Source: Nostocales cyanobacterium HT-58-2
Lineage (GTDB): Bacteria; Cyanobacteriota; Cyanobacteriia; Cyanobacteriales; Nostocaceae
NCBI GenBank assembly: GCA_002163975.1
Contig: CP019636.1
Coordinates: 7,133,501-7,197,500 of the forward strand
Direction: 5' to 3'
DNA length: 64,000 nucleotides
Below are positions 27,322-36,848 of this stretch, piece after piece. A model generated the notes under the pieces. That model saw only the letters and a program-made list of their open reading frames with translations, was not told the origin of the DNA and did no database searches. The translations under genes and the position numbers were made by a program. Each line of letters starts with the position of its first letter. The first letter of the stretch is position 1.

Positions 27322-28602
27322 ATGTTTGACACTGCCATAGAAGCTATTGTTGCCCGTGAAATCCTTGACTCACGGGGTAGACCAACAATTGAAGCCGAAG
27401 TGCATTTGGTCAACGGTGCTATAGGATTGGCGCAGGTTCCCAGTGGTGCGTCTACCGGCACTTTTGAAGCGCACGAACTGCGGGATAAGGATAAAGCACG
27501 TTACGGGGGTAAGGGCGTACTTAAGGCGGTGCAAAACGTTAAAGAGGCACTTGCTCCTAAGTTGCTCAACATGGATGCCCTCAACCAGGAACTGCTCGAT
27601 CGCACGATGATTTCCTTGGATGGTTCCCCCAATAAATCTACTCTTGGTGCTAATGCGATTTTAGCGGTTTCCCTGGCAGCCGCGAAAGCCGGTGCTGATT
27701 CATTGGGAATTTCCCTCTATCGCTATTTGGGTGGTCCACTAACAAATTTGTTACCTGTGCCGCTGATGAACGTCATTAATGGCGGTGCTCATGCAGCCAA
27801 CAATGTAGATTTTCAAGAGTTTATGGTTGTCCCCATTGGTGCCTCTTCTTTCCGAGAAGCTTTGCGCTGGGGTGCGGAGGTGTTTGCGACTCTCAGCCAG
27901 GTGTTGGATGAGAAAGGGTTACTCACTGGTGTGGGAGACGAAGGTGGTTTTGCTCCTAATCTGGAGTCAAATCAGATAGCACTGGAATTGCTGGTTGCAG
28001 CGATTGAGAAGGCTGGCTACAAACCAGGAGAACAAGTCGCTTTAGCGTTGGATGTTGCCGCAAGTGAGTTTTACAAAGATGGTCAGTACGTCTACGACGG
28101 CAAACCTCACTCTCCCGGAGAGTTTGTTGACTATCTTGGACAACTCGTTGACCAGTACCCCATTGTATCCATTGAGGATGGCTTACATGAGGAAGATTGG
28201 CAAAATTGGCAGTTACTGACTCAGAAGCTGGGTTCTCGCGTGCAGTTGGTAGGGGACGATTTGTTTGTAACTAATGTCACTCGCTTACAAAAAGGCATTG
28301 AACTTAAAGCTGGGAATGCCATTTTGATTAAACTCAATCAAATTGGTTCACTGACGGAAACTTTGGAAACAATCGATTTGGCAACTCGCAATAGTTTTCG
28401 ATCAGTTATCAGCCACCGTTCCGGAGAAACGGAAGACACGACCATTGCCGACTTAGCCGTAGCAACCCGTGCCGGTCAAATCAAAACGGGTTCCCTCTGT
28501 CGCAGTGAACGGGTTGCAAAATACAACCGTTTGCTGCGCATCGAAGATGAATTAGGCGATCGCGCCGTTTATGCCGGTGCTGTGGGATTAGGACCGAAGT
28601 AA
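27322..28602 (+). CDS. eno: Enolase
   Basis: A 426-aa enolase started at the ATG at 27322 (MFDTAIEAIVAREILDSRG); an in-frame ATG at 27250 would add 24 residues not found in the family. Signature blocks are intact: VPSGASTGTFEAHELRD, the Mg ligands in LALDVAASEFY, SIEDGLHEEDW and VGDDLFVTN, the catalytic Lys in AILIKLNQIGSLTE, and SHRSGETEDTTIADLAVA. It catalyses 2-phosphoglycerate to phosphoenolpyruvate in glycolysis. It is convergent with argC, and the 70-bp gap contains a GC-rich inverted repeat acting on both. Confidence 0.97.
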   Translation: MFDTAIEAIVAREILDSRGRPTIEAEVHLVNGAIGLAQVPSGASTGTFEAHELRDKDKARYGGKGVLKAVQNVKEALAPKLLNMDALNQELLDRTMISLDGSPNKSTLGANAILAVSLAAAKAGADSLGISLYRYLGGPLTNLLPVPLMNVINGGAHAANNVDFQEFMVVPIGASSFREALRWGAEVFATLSQVLDEKGLLTGVGDEGGFAPNLESNQIALELLVAAIEKAGYKPGEQVALALDVAASEFYKDGQYVYDGKPHSPGEFVDYLGQLVDQYPIVSIEDGLHEEDWQNWQLLTQKLGSRVQLVGDDLFVTNVTRLQKGIELKAGNAILIKLNQIGSLTETLETIDLATRNSFRSVISHRSGETEDTTIADLAVATRAGQIKTGSLCRSERVAKYNRLLRIEDELGDRAVYAGAVGLGPK

Positions 28603-28611
28603 GAAGCTCAT

Positions 28612-28678
28612 AGATGAGGAAGCAGGGGAAGAAAGAGTTAATGAACAATGATTTCTTTCCCCCTCATCCCCCTCATTT
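28612..28678. terminator. Inverted repeat between convergent eno and argC
   Basis: GATGAGGAAGCAGGGGAAGAAAG near 28613 faces CTTTCCCCCTCATC near 28650, and the right arm repeats CCCCCTCAT. The imperfect long stem sits between two convergent genes and is a likely bidirectional terminator. Confidence 0.55.
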
Positions 28679-29735
28679 ACGGATAAAATCCCAACTTCGG
28701 TAACCCCAGTGTCTCGTCCCAGCCCATCATAATGTTGAGACACTGGATGGCTTGTCCTGCCTGTCCTTTGATCAGGTTGTCAATTGCTGATATCACAATT
28801 GCACGACCAGTACGGGGGTCAACTTCGATGCCAATGTAACAGAGGTTACTGCCGCAAGCCCATTTGGTTTGGGGATAAATACCTGGTTCACAGACTTTCA
28901 CCCAAAGAGAGTTACGGTAGAAGGCTCGGTAAATTGTGATTAAATCATCTCGCACCAACCCAGGGTCTCGTAGCGTAGCATACACTGTTGCTAAAATGCC
29001 ACGTACCATCGGAACTAAGTGTGGTGTAAATTGAATCGTGACTTCATGACCTGCCAAATCACTGCAAATCTGCTCAATTTCCGGAGTGTGGCGGTGACGA
29101 GCGACATTGTAAGCAGCTAATGAGTTATCTGCCTCAGCAAGTAACATATTGATTTTCGCTTGGCGACCGCCGCCAGAAGTGCCAGATTTGGCATCGATAA
29201 TCGCGGTTTCTGGCACAATGAGTCCTTGCTTGAGGAGTGGTGAGAGTGCCAGAAGACTAGCTGTGGGATAGCAACCGGGACAACCAATCAACTGCGCTTC
29301 TGCAATGCGATCGCGATAAAGTTCTGGTAATCCATAAACGGCTGTCGCTGCTGTTGTCAGATCCGTTCTCTGGGAACCATACCAGCTTGTGTAAGTTGCC
29401 AAATTACTAAAGCGGTAGTCCGCACTGAGATCTAAGACTTTACACCCTTTTGCCAACAGTTGGGGAGCGATTTTGCAAGCCAGACCATTTGGCAGAGAGA
29501 GAAAGACCACCTCACAACGCTGAGCAATGGTTTCTGGCTCTACAGCCTCAATTGGTTGATTAACTATATGAGCCAGATGGGGATAAAGATCTGCAAACGG
29601 TTTTCCCGCGCTACTCTCCCCACCTAAGTAAACAAGTTCGACTTCTGGATGATCCATCAGTAGTCGCACTAACTGCACTCCGCCGTAGCCTGACGCGCCA
29701 ACGATCCCAACGGGTACGCGTCCCAAATTGCCCAT
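28677..29735 (-). CDS. argC: N-acetyl-gamma-glutamyl-phosphate reductase
   Basis: A 352-aa enzyme of arginine biosynthesis that reduces N-acetylglutamyl phosphate to the semialdehyde using NADPH. The Rossmann fold starts at VPVGIVGASGYGGVQLVRLL and the catalytic Cys is in LIGCPGCYPTASLL. The ARHRHTPEIEQ and PHLVPMVRGILATVYA blocks are typical of the type 1 ArgC family, and the length is standard. The start at the ATG at 29735 leaves nine residues before the glycine-rich loop. It stands alone, divergent from ribBA and convergent with eno. Confidence 0.96.
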   Translation of the reverse strand: MGNLGRVPVGIVGASGYGGVQLVRLLMDHPEVELVYLGGESSAGKPFADLYPHLAHIVNQPIEAVEPETIAQRCEVVFLSLPNGLACKIAPQLLAKGCKVLDLSADYRFSNLATYTSWYGSQRTDLTTAATAVYGLPELYRDRIAEAQLIGCPGCYPTASLLALSPLLKQGLIVPETAIIDAKSGTSGGGRQAKINMLLAEADNSLAAYNVARHRHTPEIEQICSDLAGHEVTIQFTPHLVPMVRGILATVYATLRDPGLVRDDLITIYRAFYRNSLWVKVCEPGIYPQTKWACGSNLCYIGIEVDPRTGRAIVISAIDNLIKGQAGQAIQCLNIMMGWDETLGLPKLGFYP

Positions 29736-29769
29736 AATTACTAAATCCTTTTTAAATCTGGAGAACCTT

Positions 29770-29794
29770 CTTTAGCAGTATTCTCCCGCTAAAG
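29770..29794. repeat. Small inverted repeat in the argC-ribBA divergent region
   Basis: CTTTAGC (29770-29776) and GCTAAAG (29788-29794) form a perfect 7-bp inverted repeat in the shared upstream region of argC and ribBA. It could be an operator, but no known motif was recognised. No FMN riboswitch core was seen upstream of ribBA. Confidence 0.35.
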
Positions 29795-29973
29795 ACTCAT
29801 TGCTGTTTCACTATTGCTGCATTTGATTTTCATAAAATCTCACTTTAGCGGCAGGTATTTATCGGTATGTTATCGAATCTTTGCTTAAGAATGCTTCTAG
29901 GGTATCTAGAAGAGCTACAATCAAGAACAAGGATTTGTTAAAAAAATTTACGTTTGGTAGCGGGAATTCCTCT

Positions 29974-31656
29974 GTGTCGCAGCTTAACACAACCTCAAAC
30001 CAAAGCTTTGCATTTGATTCAATTGACGCCGCCCTGGCTGACTTGAAAGCAGGTCGCCAGATTGTAGTGGTAGATGACGAAAATCGAGAAAATGAAGGTG
30101 ACTTGATCTGTGCTGCCCAATTTGCTACCCCTGACATCATTAATTTTATGGCAGTGGAAGCCAGAGGGCTAATTTGTCTGGCAATGACGGGCGATCGCCT
30201 AGATGAATTAGATTTGCCATTGATGGTGACCAACATTACGGACACCAACCAAACTGCTTTTACTGTAAGTATTGACGCCGGACCTCACTTAGGCGTAACT
30301 ACTGGCATTTCAGCAGAAGACCGCGCTCGCACAATCCAAGTTGCCATAAACCCAGCAACACAACCTTCAGATTTACGTCGTCCCGGTCATATTTTCCCCA
30401 TTCGCGCCAAGGAAGGAGGCGTACTCAAACGCGCAGGACATACGGAAGCGGCTATTGATTTAGCCCGACTGGCTGGGCTCTACCCGGCTGGCGTTATTTG
30501 TGAAATTCAAAACCCCGACGGTTCGATGGCGCGATTATCTCAGTTAATTGAGTATGCCAAACATCACAACCTCAAAATTATTAGCATTGCGGATTTAATT
30601 AGTTACCGCCTCAGGCATGACAGCCTCATCAAGCGCGAAACTGTTGCTGATTTGCCCACTCAGTTTGGTCATTTCCAAATTTACGCTTACCGCCACACTC
30701 TAGATAGTACAGAACACGTCGCCATTGTCAAGGGTAATCCTGCGGAATTTGGAGATCATCCAGTTATGGTACGGATGCATTCCGAATGTCTCACTGGAGA
30801 TGCTCTAGGTTCTTTACGTTGTGACTGTCGGATGCAGTTGCAAGCAGCATTGAAAATGATTGAAAATGCAGGACAAGGCGTTGTTGTGTACCTGCGGCAA
30901 GAAGGACGGGGAATAGGGCTGATTAATAAGTTGAAGGCTTACTCGTTGCAGGATATGGGACTAGATACTGTAGAGGCAAATGAGCGCTTGGGATTCCCCG
31001 CTGATTTGCGAGACTACGGTATGGGAGCGCAGATGCTCATGGATTTGGGGGTGCATAAAATTCGCCTCATTACCAATAATCCCCGTAAAATTGCTGGATT
31101 AAAAGGCTACAAATTGGAAGTTGTCGATCGCGTGCCGTTATTAATTGAGGCAAACGATTATAATTCCTATTACCTGACAACAAAAGCGAAAAAACTGGGT
31201 CATATGCTGTTACAGACTTATCTGTTGACAGTAGCGATTGATTGGCAAGATGATCCAGAAGGTGTGACGGAACGCTACGAACGCTTAGAAAAATTGCGGC
31301 ATTTGGCGAAAACTCATGATTTGTTGTTACAGGAAGAAGCACGTCCCTTGGCGATCGCCCTGTTTGACAAACCATCCTTAATAGTACACTTAGGTTTCGA
31401 CCAACCACACCTGACAACATACGATTGGTATAAGCAGAAAGGTCATCCTTACGTACAGGCAATTAGCCAAATTTTGGATGAACTCGTCAATTTACCTTAT
31501 ATTCAAAAGCTAGAATTTCTGATTTCATCTGGTGCTGACCCTTTGACTAACCTGCAGGTGCAATTGGATCGGCAGACTTTCTCAGCAGGGACATTACCTT
31601 CGTCCATTTGTTGTGAGCAGTTGGGCACGCAGAAGATTTATAGTTTTCATCGGTAG
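29974..31656 (+). CDS. ribBA: Bifunctional DHBP synthase / GTP cyclohydrolase II
   Basis: A 560-aa riboflavin biosynthesis enzyme. The DHBP synthase half begins SIDAALADLKAGRQIVVVDD and has DDENRENEGDLI; the GTP cyclohydrolase II half has the zinc-binding CLTGDALGSLRCDC and RQEGRGIGLINK. The first makes dihydroxybutanone phosphate from ribulose 5-phosphate; the second opens GTP. I prefer the GTG at 29974 (MSQLNTTS...), which matches the cyanobacterial N-terminus I remember; a TTG at 29881 would add 31 basic residues. About 130 residues follow the cyclohydrolase core, an extension seen in cyanobacterial RibBA. The protein is soluble and cytosolic. Confidence 0.92.
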   Translation: MSQLNTTSNQSFAFDSIDAALADLKAGRQIVVVDDENRENEGDLICAAQFATPDIINFMAVEARGLICLAMTGDRLDELDLPLMVTNITDTNQTAFTVSIDAGPHLGVTTGISAEDRARTIQVAINPATQPSDLRRPGHIFPIRAKEGGVLKRAGHTEAAIDLARLAGLYPAGVICEIQNPDGSMARLSQLIEYAKHHNLKIISIADLISYRLRHDSLIKRETVADLPTQFGHFQIYAYRHTLDSTEHVAIVKGNPAEFGDHPVMVRMHSECLTGDALGSLRCDCRMQLQAALKMIENAGQGVVVYLRQEGRGIGLINKLKAYSLQDMGLDTVEANERLGFPADLRDYGMGAQMLMDLGVHKIRLITNNPRKIAGLKGYKLEVVDRVPLLIEANDYNSYYLTTKAKKLGHMLLQTYLLTVAIDWQDDPEGVTERYERLEKLRHLAKTHDLLLQEEARPLAIALFDKPSLIVHLGFDQPHLTTYDWYKQKGHPYVQAISQILDELVNLPYIQKLEFLISSGADPLTNLQVQLDRQTFSAGTLPSSICCEQLGTQKIYSFHR

Positions 31657-31699
31657 ATTAGTCGTCGGTAGTTAGTCGTTTATAGGCTGGGGAACTACC

Positions 31700-31745
31700 C
31701 CTGTGGACTCGTTGGGTCATGCTTAGGCTTAACCCAACCTACTTT
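31700..31745. repeat. Imperfect hairpin GTTGGGT/ACCCAAC downstream of ribBA
   Basis: GTTGGGTcatgcttaggcttAACCCAAC near 31708-31735 forms a 7-8 bp stem. It lies about 50 bp after the ribBA stop and is one of the short GGGT-type dispersed hairpins. The remaining 180 bp before metH contain no gene, and no cobalamin or SAM riboswitch was recognised. Confidence 0.5.
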
Positions 31746-31930
31746 GCTGTTATGGCTTTGGATGGATCTGGGATACTTTGGCGCGTTGCAAATATATCTC
31801 ACCCTGATGCACACAATCTTAAATATATCCCTGACGACATTTAGTGCTTACAGAAACACTCAAAATTTTGGAAAATAGTAGTAGATTACGCCAAACATTA
31901 CAAGACTAATCCAATTGTTTCTGAGAATAT

Positions 31931-34900
31931 ATGACTTCTACCTTTTTGGAACGCTTGCATAGTCCAACGCGCCCAGTTATCGTCTTTGATGGTGCAATGG
32001 GAACTAACCTACAAAGGCAAAACCTGACAGCCGAAGACTTCGGTGGCGCACAGTACGAAGGTTGCAACGAGTACCTCGTCTACACTAAGCCAGAAGCGAT
32101 CGCCAAAGTTCACCGGGATTTTCTCACCGCAGGTGCAGATGTGATTGAAACGGATACCTTTGGTGCTGCGTCAATTGTCTTAGCAGAATACGACTTGGCA
32201 GACAAGGCGTATGAACTCAATAAAGCAGCGGCAGAACTGGCAAAGCGCGTGACTGCGGAATTTTCCACCCCAGAAAAACCCCGGTTTGTTGCGGGTTCGA
32301 TGGGACCAACAACGAAACTGCCAACTCTGGGACATATCGATTTTGACACCATGAAATCATCCTTTGCTGAACAAGCGGAAGGGCTATTTGATGGTGGAGT
32401 AGATTTGTTCATTGTTGAGACTTGCCAAGATGTGCTGCAAATCAAAGCAGCGCTGAATGCAATTGAAGAAGTCTTTGCCAAAAAAGGCGATCGCCGTCCG
32501 CTGATGGTGTCCGTCACAATGGAATCTATGGGCACAATGTTGGTAGGGACGGAAATCAACGCTGTGCTAACAATTCTGGAACCTTATCCAATTGACATTC
32601 TCGGTCTGAACTGCGCCACAGGTCCAGACTTGATGAAACCGCATATCAAGTATCTTGCAGAACATTCGCCCTTTGTGGTTTCCTGTATACCTAACGCGGG
32701 TTTGCCTGAGAACGTTGGGGGTCAAGCACACTACCGTCTGACACCAACAGAATTACGGATGGCGTTGATGCATTTTGTTGAAGATTTGGGTGTCCAAGTG
32801 ATTGGGGGTTGCTGTGGGACACGTCCAGAACACATTCAACAACTCGCAGAAATTGCCAAAGACCTTACACCAAAAGTCAGACATCCTGAACTCGAACCAG
32901 CAGCAGCGTCAATTTATAGCACGCAAAACTACACTCAAGACAACTCCTTCCTGATTGTCGGTGAACGCCTCAACGCTAGTGGTTCCAAAAAATGCCGCGA
33001 GTTACTAAACGCGGAAGATTGGGATGGACTGGTTTCAATGGCGAAGGCGCAAGTTAAAGAAGGTGCACACATCCTGGATGTGAACGTAGATTATGTCGGA
33101 CGTGACGGCGTGCGAGATATGCACGAACTGGTTTCACGTTTGGTAAATAATGTGACACCACCATTAATGCTTGACTCCACCGAATGGGAAAAGATGGAGG
33201 CGGGGCTCAAGGTGGCTGGGGGGAAGTGTTTGCTGAACTCCACCAACTATGAAGATGGAGAGCCACGTTTTCTCAAAGTGTTGGAACTTGCGAAGAAATA
33301 CGGTGCAGGTGTTGTTATTGGTACCATAGATGAAGAGGGAATGGCGCGGACAGCAGAGCAAAAGTTTGCGATCGCCCAACGTGCCTATCGTCAAGCAATT
33401 GAATACGGCATTCCAGCACAAGAAATCTTCTTTGACACTCTAGCATTGCCAATTTCCACAGGTATTGAAGAAGACCGCGCCAATGGCAAAGCGACAATTG
33501 AAGCGATCCGCCGGATACGCCAAGAATTGCCCGGATGTCATGTCATTCTGGGTGTCTCCAACATTTCCTTTGGTCTTAGCCCTGCGGCACGTATTGTCCT
33601 CAACTCAATGTTTTTGCATGAAGCGATCGCTGCTGGAATGGATGCGGCAATTGTCAGTGCTAGCAAGATTTTACCAATAGCAAAAATTGAGGAACGCCAT
33701 CAAGAAGTTTGTTGCCAGTTGATTTATGATGAGCGGAAGTTTGAGGGTGATGTCTGCGTTTATGATCCCTTGGCAGAACTGACGACGTTATTTGAAGGAG
33801 TGACGACGAAACGCGATAAAGGCGTTGACGAAAGTCTACCCATCGAGGAACGCCTCAAACGCCACATCATCGACGGTGAACGTATCGGTTTAGAAGAACA
33901 ACTGGCAAAAGCCCTAGAAAAATATCCTCCACTGGAGATTATCAATACTTTCCTACTAGATGGCATGAAAGTGGTGGGTGATTTGTTTGGTTCCGGGCAA
34001 ATGCAGCTTCCCTTCGTGTTGCAATCTGCGGAAACCATGAAAGCAGCGGTTGCGTATCTAGAACCGTTCATGGAAAAGTCAGAATCTGGTAACAATGGTA
34101 AGGGTACAGTTGTGATTGCCACAGTCAAAGGCGATGTCCACGACATTGGTAAAAACCTAGTGGATATCATCTTGTCGAACAACGGCTACAAGGTGGTTAA
34201 CCTGGGAATTAAACAGCCAGTGGAAAATATTATCGAGGCTTACCAACAGCACAAAGCTGATTGTATAGCAATGAGTGGCTTGCTGGTGAAATCCACTGCT
34301 TTCATGAAGGAAAATTTGGAGGTCTTCAACGAAAAGGGAATAACTGTCCCCGTCATTTTAGGCGGTGCAGCACTAACACCTAAATTTGTTCATGAAGATT
34401 GCCAAAATACCTACAAAGGCAAGGTAGTTTACGGCAAAGATGCATTTTCTGATTTGCACTTCATGGATAAATTAATGCCAGCCAAAGCGACTGGTGAGTG
34501 GGATGATTTCCAGGGATTTTTGAATGAATTGACCCAAACCGCTGAATTGTCAGGGAATGGTCATAAACAACCGGAAGTCAAAGAGGTTGCAACACAAGCA
34601 ACCACTGAACCAAAAGAAGTTGATACTCGCCGTTCCGAGGCTGTGGCGGTGGATATTGAACGTCCGACGCCGCCTTTTTGGGGAACCAAGCTACTCCAGC
34701 TAGAAGATATTCCGTTGGAGGAAGTTTTCTGGTATTTGGATTTACAAGCTTTGATTGCAGGACAATGGCAGTTCCGTAAGCCGAAAGAGCAATCTAAGGA
34801 AGAATATCAAGGTTTCTTGAATGAGAAGGTATATCCGATTTTGGAGGAGTGGAAGCAGCGGATTATTAATGATAATTTGCTACACCCGCAGGTAATTTAC

Positions 34901-35467
34901 GGGTATTTTCCTTGTCAGGCTGAAGGGAATACGCTGTATTTGTATGATACGAACCGCCAAGATACAAAGGAGATAGGGAAGTTTGAGTTTCCGAGGCAAA
35001 AGTCGTTGAGGAGACTATGTATTGCAGATTTCTTTGCACCCAAGGAGACGGGAATTATTGATGTGTTCCCAATGCAAGCGGTGACAGTTGGGCATACTGC
35101 CACGGAGTATGCTCAAAAGCTATTTGCAGCTAACCAATATACAGATTATCTGTATTTTCACGGTTTAGCAGTGCAAATGGCTGAGGCGCTAGCGGAGTGG
35201 ACACATGCCCGCATTCGTCAGGAGTTGGGCTTTGATGCTGAGGAACCGGATAATATTCGCGATATCTTGGCGCAACGGTATCGTGGTTCCCGGTATAGCT
35301 TTGGGTATCCGGCTTGTCCGAATATTCAGGATCAGTACAAGCAGCTGGAGTTATTGGAAGCAGAGCGGATAAATTTGTACATGGATGAAAGTGAGCAGCT
35401 TTATCCTGAACAGTCTACGACTGCGATTATTACTTATCACCCAGTAGCGAAGTACTTTAGCGCCTAA
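31931..35467 (+). CDS. metH: Cobalamin-dependent methionine synthase
   Basis: An 1178-aa MetH with all modules in order: homocysteine-binding barrel (about 10-320; VFDGAMGTNLQ, zinc ligands in LGLNCATGP and IGGCCGTRPEH), pterin-binding barrel (about 330-610; VGERLNASGSKKCRE, DVNVDYVGRDGV), cobalamin cap and Rossmann domains (about 640-890; DXHxxG motif in KGDVHDIGKNLVDI), and the C-terminal AdoMet reactivation domain (about 920-1178; RYRGSRYSFGYPACP). It transfers the methyl group of methyltetrahydrofolate to homocysteine. A Glu/Thr-rich linker near 870-905 joins the last two modules. An intact hairpin follows the stop codon. Confidence 0.97.
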   Translation: MTSTFLERLHSPTRPVIVFDGAMGTNLQRQNLTAEDFGGAQYEGCNEYLVYTKPEAIAKVHRDFLTAGADVIETDTFGAASIVLAEYDLADKAYELNKAAAELAKRVTAEFSTPEKPRFVAGSMGPTTKLPTLGHIDFDTMKSSFAEQAEGLFDGGVDLFIVETCQDVLQIKAALNAIEEVFAKKGDRRPLMVSVTMESMGTMLVGTEINAVLTILEPYPIDILGLNCATGPDLMKPHIKYLAEHSPFVVSCIPNAGLPENVGGQAHYRLTPTELRMALMHFVEDLGVQVIGGCCGTRPEHIQQLAEIAKDLTPKVRHPELEPAAASIYSTQNYTQDNSFLIVGERLNASGSKKCRELLNAEDWDGLVSMAKAQVKEGAHILDVNVDYVGRDGVRDMHELVSRLVNNVTPPLMLDSTEWEKMEAGLKVAGGKCLLNSTNYEDGEPRFLKVLELAKKYGAGVVIGTIDEEGMARTAEQKFAIAQRAYRQAIEYGIPAQEIFFDTLALPISTGIEEDRANGKATIEAIRRIRQELPGCHVILGVSNISFGLSPAARIVLNSMFLHEAIAAGMDAAIVSASKILPIAKIEERHQEVCCQLIYDERKFEGDVCVYDPLAELTTLFEGVTTKRDKGVDESLPIEERLKRHIIDGERIGLEEQLAKALEKYPPLEIINTFLLDGMKVVGDLFGSGQMQLPFVLQSAETMKAAVAYLEPFMEKSESGNNGKGTVVIATVKGDVHDIGKNLVDIILSNNGYKVVNLGIKQPVENIIEAYQQHKADCIAMSGLLVKSTAFMKENLEVFNEKGITVPVILGGAALTPKFVHEDCQNTYKGKVVYGKDAFSDLHFMDKLMPAKATGEWDDFQGFLNELTQTAELSGNGHKQPEVKEVATQATTEPKEVDTRRSEAVAVDIERPTPPFWGTKLLQLEDIPLEEVFWYLDLQALIAGQWQFRKPKEQSKEEYQGFLNEKVYPILEEWKQRIINDNLLHPQVIYGYFPCQAEGNTLYLYDTNRQDTKEIGKFEFPRQKSLRRLCIADFFAPKETGIIDVFPMQAVTVGHTATEYAQKLFAANQYTDYLYFHGLAVQMAEALAEWTHARIRQELGFDAEEPDNIRDILAQRYRGSRYSFGYPACPNIQDQYKQLELLEAERINLYMDESEQLYPEQSTTAIITYHPVAKYFSA

Positions 35468-35475
35468 TTAATTAG

Positions 35476-35500
35476 GTGGGTTCAGCTTCGCTGAACCCAC
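35476..35500. terminator. Perfect 11-bp hairpin after metH
   Basis: GTGGGTTCAGC-TTC-GCTGAACCCAC is a perfect stem with a 3-nt loop, 9 bp after the metH stop. It lacks a T-tract on either strand, so it may be a repeat-type stem, but position favours transcript ending between the convergent genes. Confidence 0.6.
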
Positions 35501-35520
35501 GCTACTAAAGTTCCTCAGTA

Positions 35521-35757
35521 CTATCTACCTAACTGAGTATTGATTAAGTGCATAGCTTTCACAAGGTTTTCGTATGCTATGTCGTTAACTTCGTATACTC
35601 CGCTAATTAGAGGAAACCAACGCTTCCAAGAAAAACCTATTTCCTCAGAACGTGTATTAATGCCAGACATTGTTCCTGATACCCTTTCAACGCCAAGATG
35701 TTGTGCTAGTTGTTTAGAAGTTAAGTGTTTTTTTCCATACTCTGAGAATAGCTGCAT
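35521..35757 (-). CDS. Small protein of unknown function, helix-turn-helix-like
   Basis: A 78-aa open frame from an ATG at 35757. The segment HLTSKQLAQHLGVERVSGTMSGINTR reads like a winged-helix or helix-turn-helix unit. The frame stays open for about 35 codons upstream of the ATG without another good start (reading LLWKRLETERARN just before the Met), so it may be the C-terminal remnant of a longer gene. I do not recognise the family. It is convergent with metH. Confidence 0.45.
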   Translation of the reverse strand: MQLFSEYGKKHLTSKQLAQHLGVERVSGTMSGINTRSEEIGFSWKRWFPLISGVYEVNDIAYENLVKAMHLINTQLGR

Positions 35758-35897
35758 AACATTTCTTGCTCTCTCAGTCTCTAACCTTTTCCATAATAGA
35801 AAGAACGTTTTTATGTAGATTGTAGAGCAGATCTGCTGAAAGTTAACTTATTACAAGAACAATACTTGATAATTTTTAAGACTGAAATTTATTTAAC

Positions 35898-36083
35898 TTA
35901 TACTGACTCACAAATATGTTGCCAAGGATTATCAAGTTTTTTCTCTTCTCTATAGGCGACTATTGGCGATCGCCTTAACTTAACTATAGAAGCCCAACTC
36001 AACTCATTAATTAGCAGCCTCAGATTATCTACACAATTATGACTAAACACGGCATCATGTTCTGACGTCTGCCAGGTTTTATC
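35898..36083 (-). pseudogene. Open frame without a proper start, possible gene remnant
   Basis: On the minus strand a 61-codon frame runs from a TAG at about 36084 to a TAA at 35898. Its composition is protein-like (SHNCVDNLRLLINELSWAS, then DNPWQHICESV), but it has no ATG; a GTG and a TTG exist internally. It lies in the 350-bp gap before the PIN toxin-antitoxin pair. It could be a decayed 3' end of an accessory gene. I do not recognise it. Confidence 0.25.
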
Positions 36084-36108
36084 CTAGAAATAAATAAGGA
36101 GCAGGAAT

Positions 36109-36393
36109 ATGCAAGCTTACAAGCTCAAGGGAAAAATCGACGAAGCAGGTAACTTAGTTATTACTGAACCCGTTCAAATGCCACCCGGAGAAGTGGAGGT
36201 AATTGTCTTGCAACCTGCTGAGACAATTGTGAACTCCACAGTCCCCGAAACAGAATCACAACCTGAAGTACCAAAGAGAAAATCTAGGGTGAAAGCATTT
36301 GAGGGTTTATTTGAAAATGCTCCACCTGTTCCACCAGACTTTGATCCAGATCAGGCTAGGTGGGAAGCTTTGAAGGAGAAACATAACTTGTGA
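36109..36393 (+). CDS. Putative antitoxin of a PIN-domain toxin
   Basis: A 94-aa acidic protein with a strong AAGGAGCAGG ribosome site before the ATG. The N-terminal half (KLKGKIDEAGNLVITEPV, then PPGEVEVIVLQP) is beta-rich and similar to small cyanobacterial proteins found before PIN genes. The C-terminal half is Pro-rich and charged, the sort of disordered tail that wraps a toxin. Its stop overlaps the next gene's GTG start by 4 bp, which is typical of toxin-antitoxin operons with the antitoxin first. DNA binding is not evident from sequence. The assignment rests mainly on context. Confidence 0.6.
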   Translation: MQAYKLKGKIDEAGNLVITEPVQMPPGEVEVIVLQPAETIVNSTVPETESQPEVPKRKSRVKAFEGLFENAPPVPPDFDPDQARWEALKEKHNL

Positions 36394-36809
36394 AAATCTT
36401 GCTAGATACCAATATTATTGTGGATGACGCTCTTGAAAGAGAGCCTTTTTGGGAGGCAAGTGAACAGATTTTATTACTGGTTGAACAAGGGCAGGTTGAG
36501 GGTTATGTTTCAGCTTCCACTTTTAGTGATTTATATTACATCGTACGTAAGGCAAGAGGTCGAGATTGGACACAGAATTATTTAAGGCAGTTAGTTACAT
36601 TCTGCCAAATTGCCACCGTTGATGAAGAAGTCATCAGAATGGCACTATCTACTAACATTAAAGATTTTGAAGATGCTATTCAATACAGCAGTGCTGTCAT
36701 TAATCAATTGGATGCAATTGTTACCCGGAATTCTCAAGATTTTCCAATAGCAACTCCTCGAATATTGACTCCTGGACAACTGATTCAAGAACTCACAAAT
36801 TTCTCATAG
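36390..36809 (+). CDS. PIN-domain protein, VapC-like toxin
   Basis: A 139-aa PIN-fold protein starting at a GTG within the overlap GTGA. The N-terminal LLDTNIIVDDALER carries the first acidic metal ligands. Another acidic site lies in IKDFEDAIQYSSAV, and the C-terminal VTRNSQDF completes the usual PIN pattern. VapC-type enzymes are Mg-dependent ribonucleases that cut tRNA or rRNA when freed from the antitoxin. The pair is translationally coupled with the gene before it. Target RNA and toxicity are unknown here. Confidence 0.75.
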   Translation: MKILLDTNIIVDDALEREPFWEASEQILLLVEQGQVEGYVSASTFSDLYYIVRKARGRDWTQNYLRQLVTFCQIATVDEEVIRMALSTNIKDFEDAIQYSSAVINQLDAIVTRNSQDFPIATPRILTPGQLIQELTNFS

Positions 36810-36848
36810 GGGCACAATATTGTTGTGCCCCACGCTTCCGATGTTAAT

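Noticed and set aside
29736..29973. FMN riboswitch upstream of ribBA
   Set aside because: The conserved RFN-element blocks are not visible; only a 7-bp inverted repeat was found.
31657..31930. Cobalamin or SAM riboswitch upstream of metH
   Set aside because: No B12-box-like or SAM-riboswitch core was recognised; only a short GTTGGGT/AACCCAAC hairpin is present.
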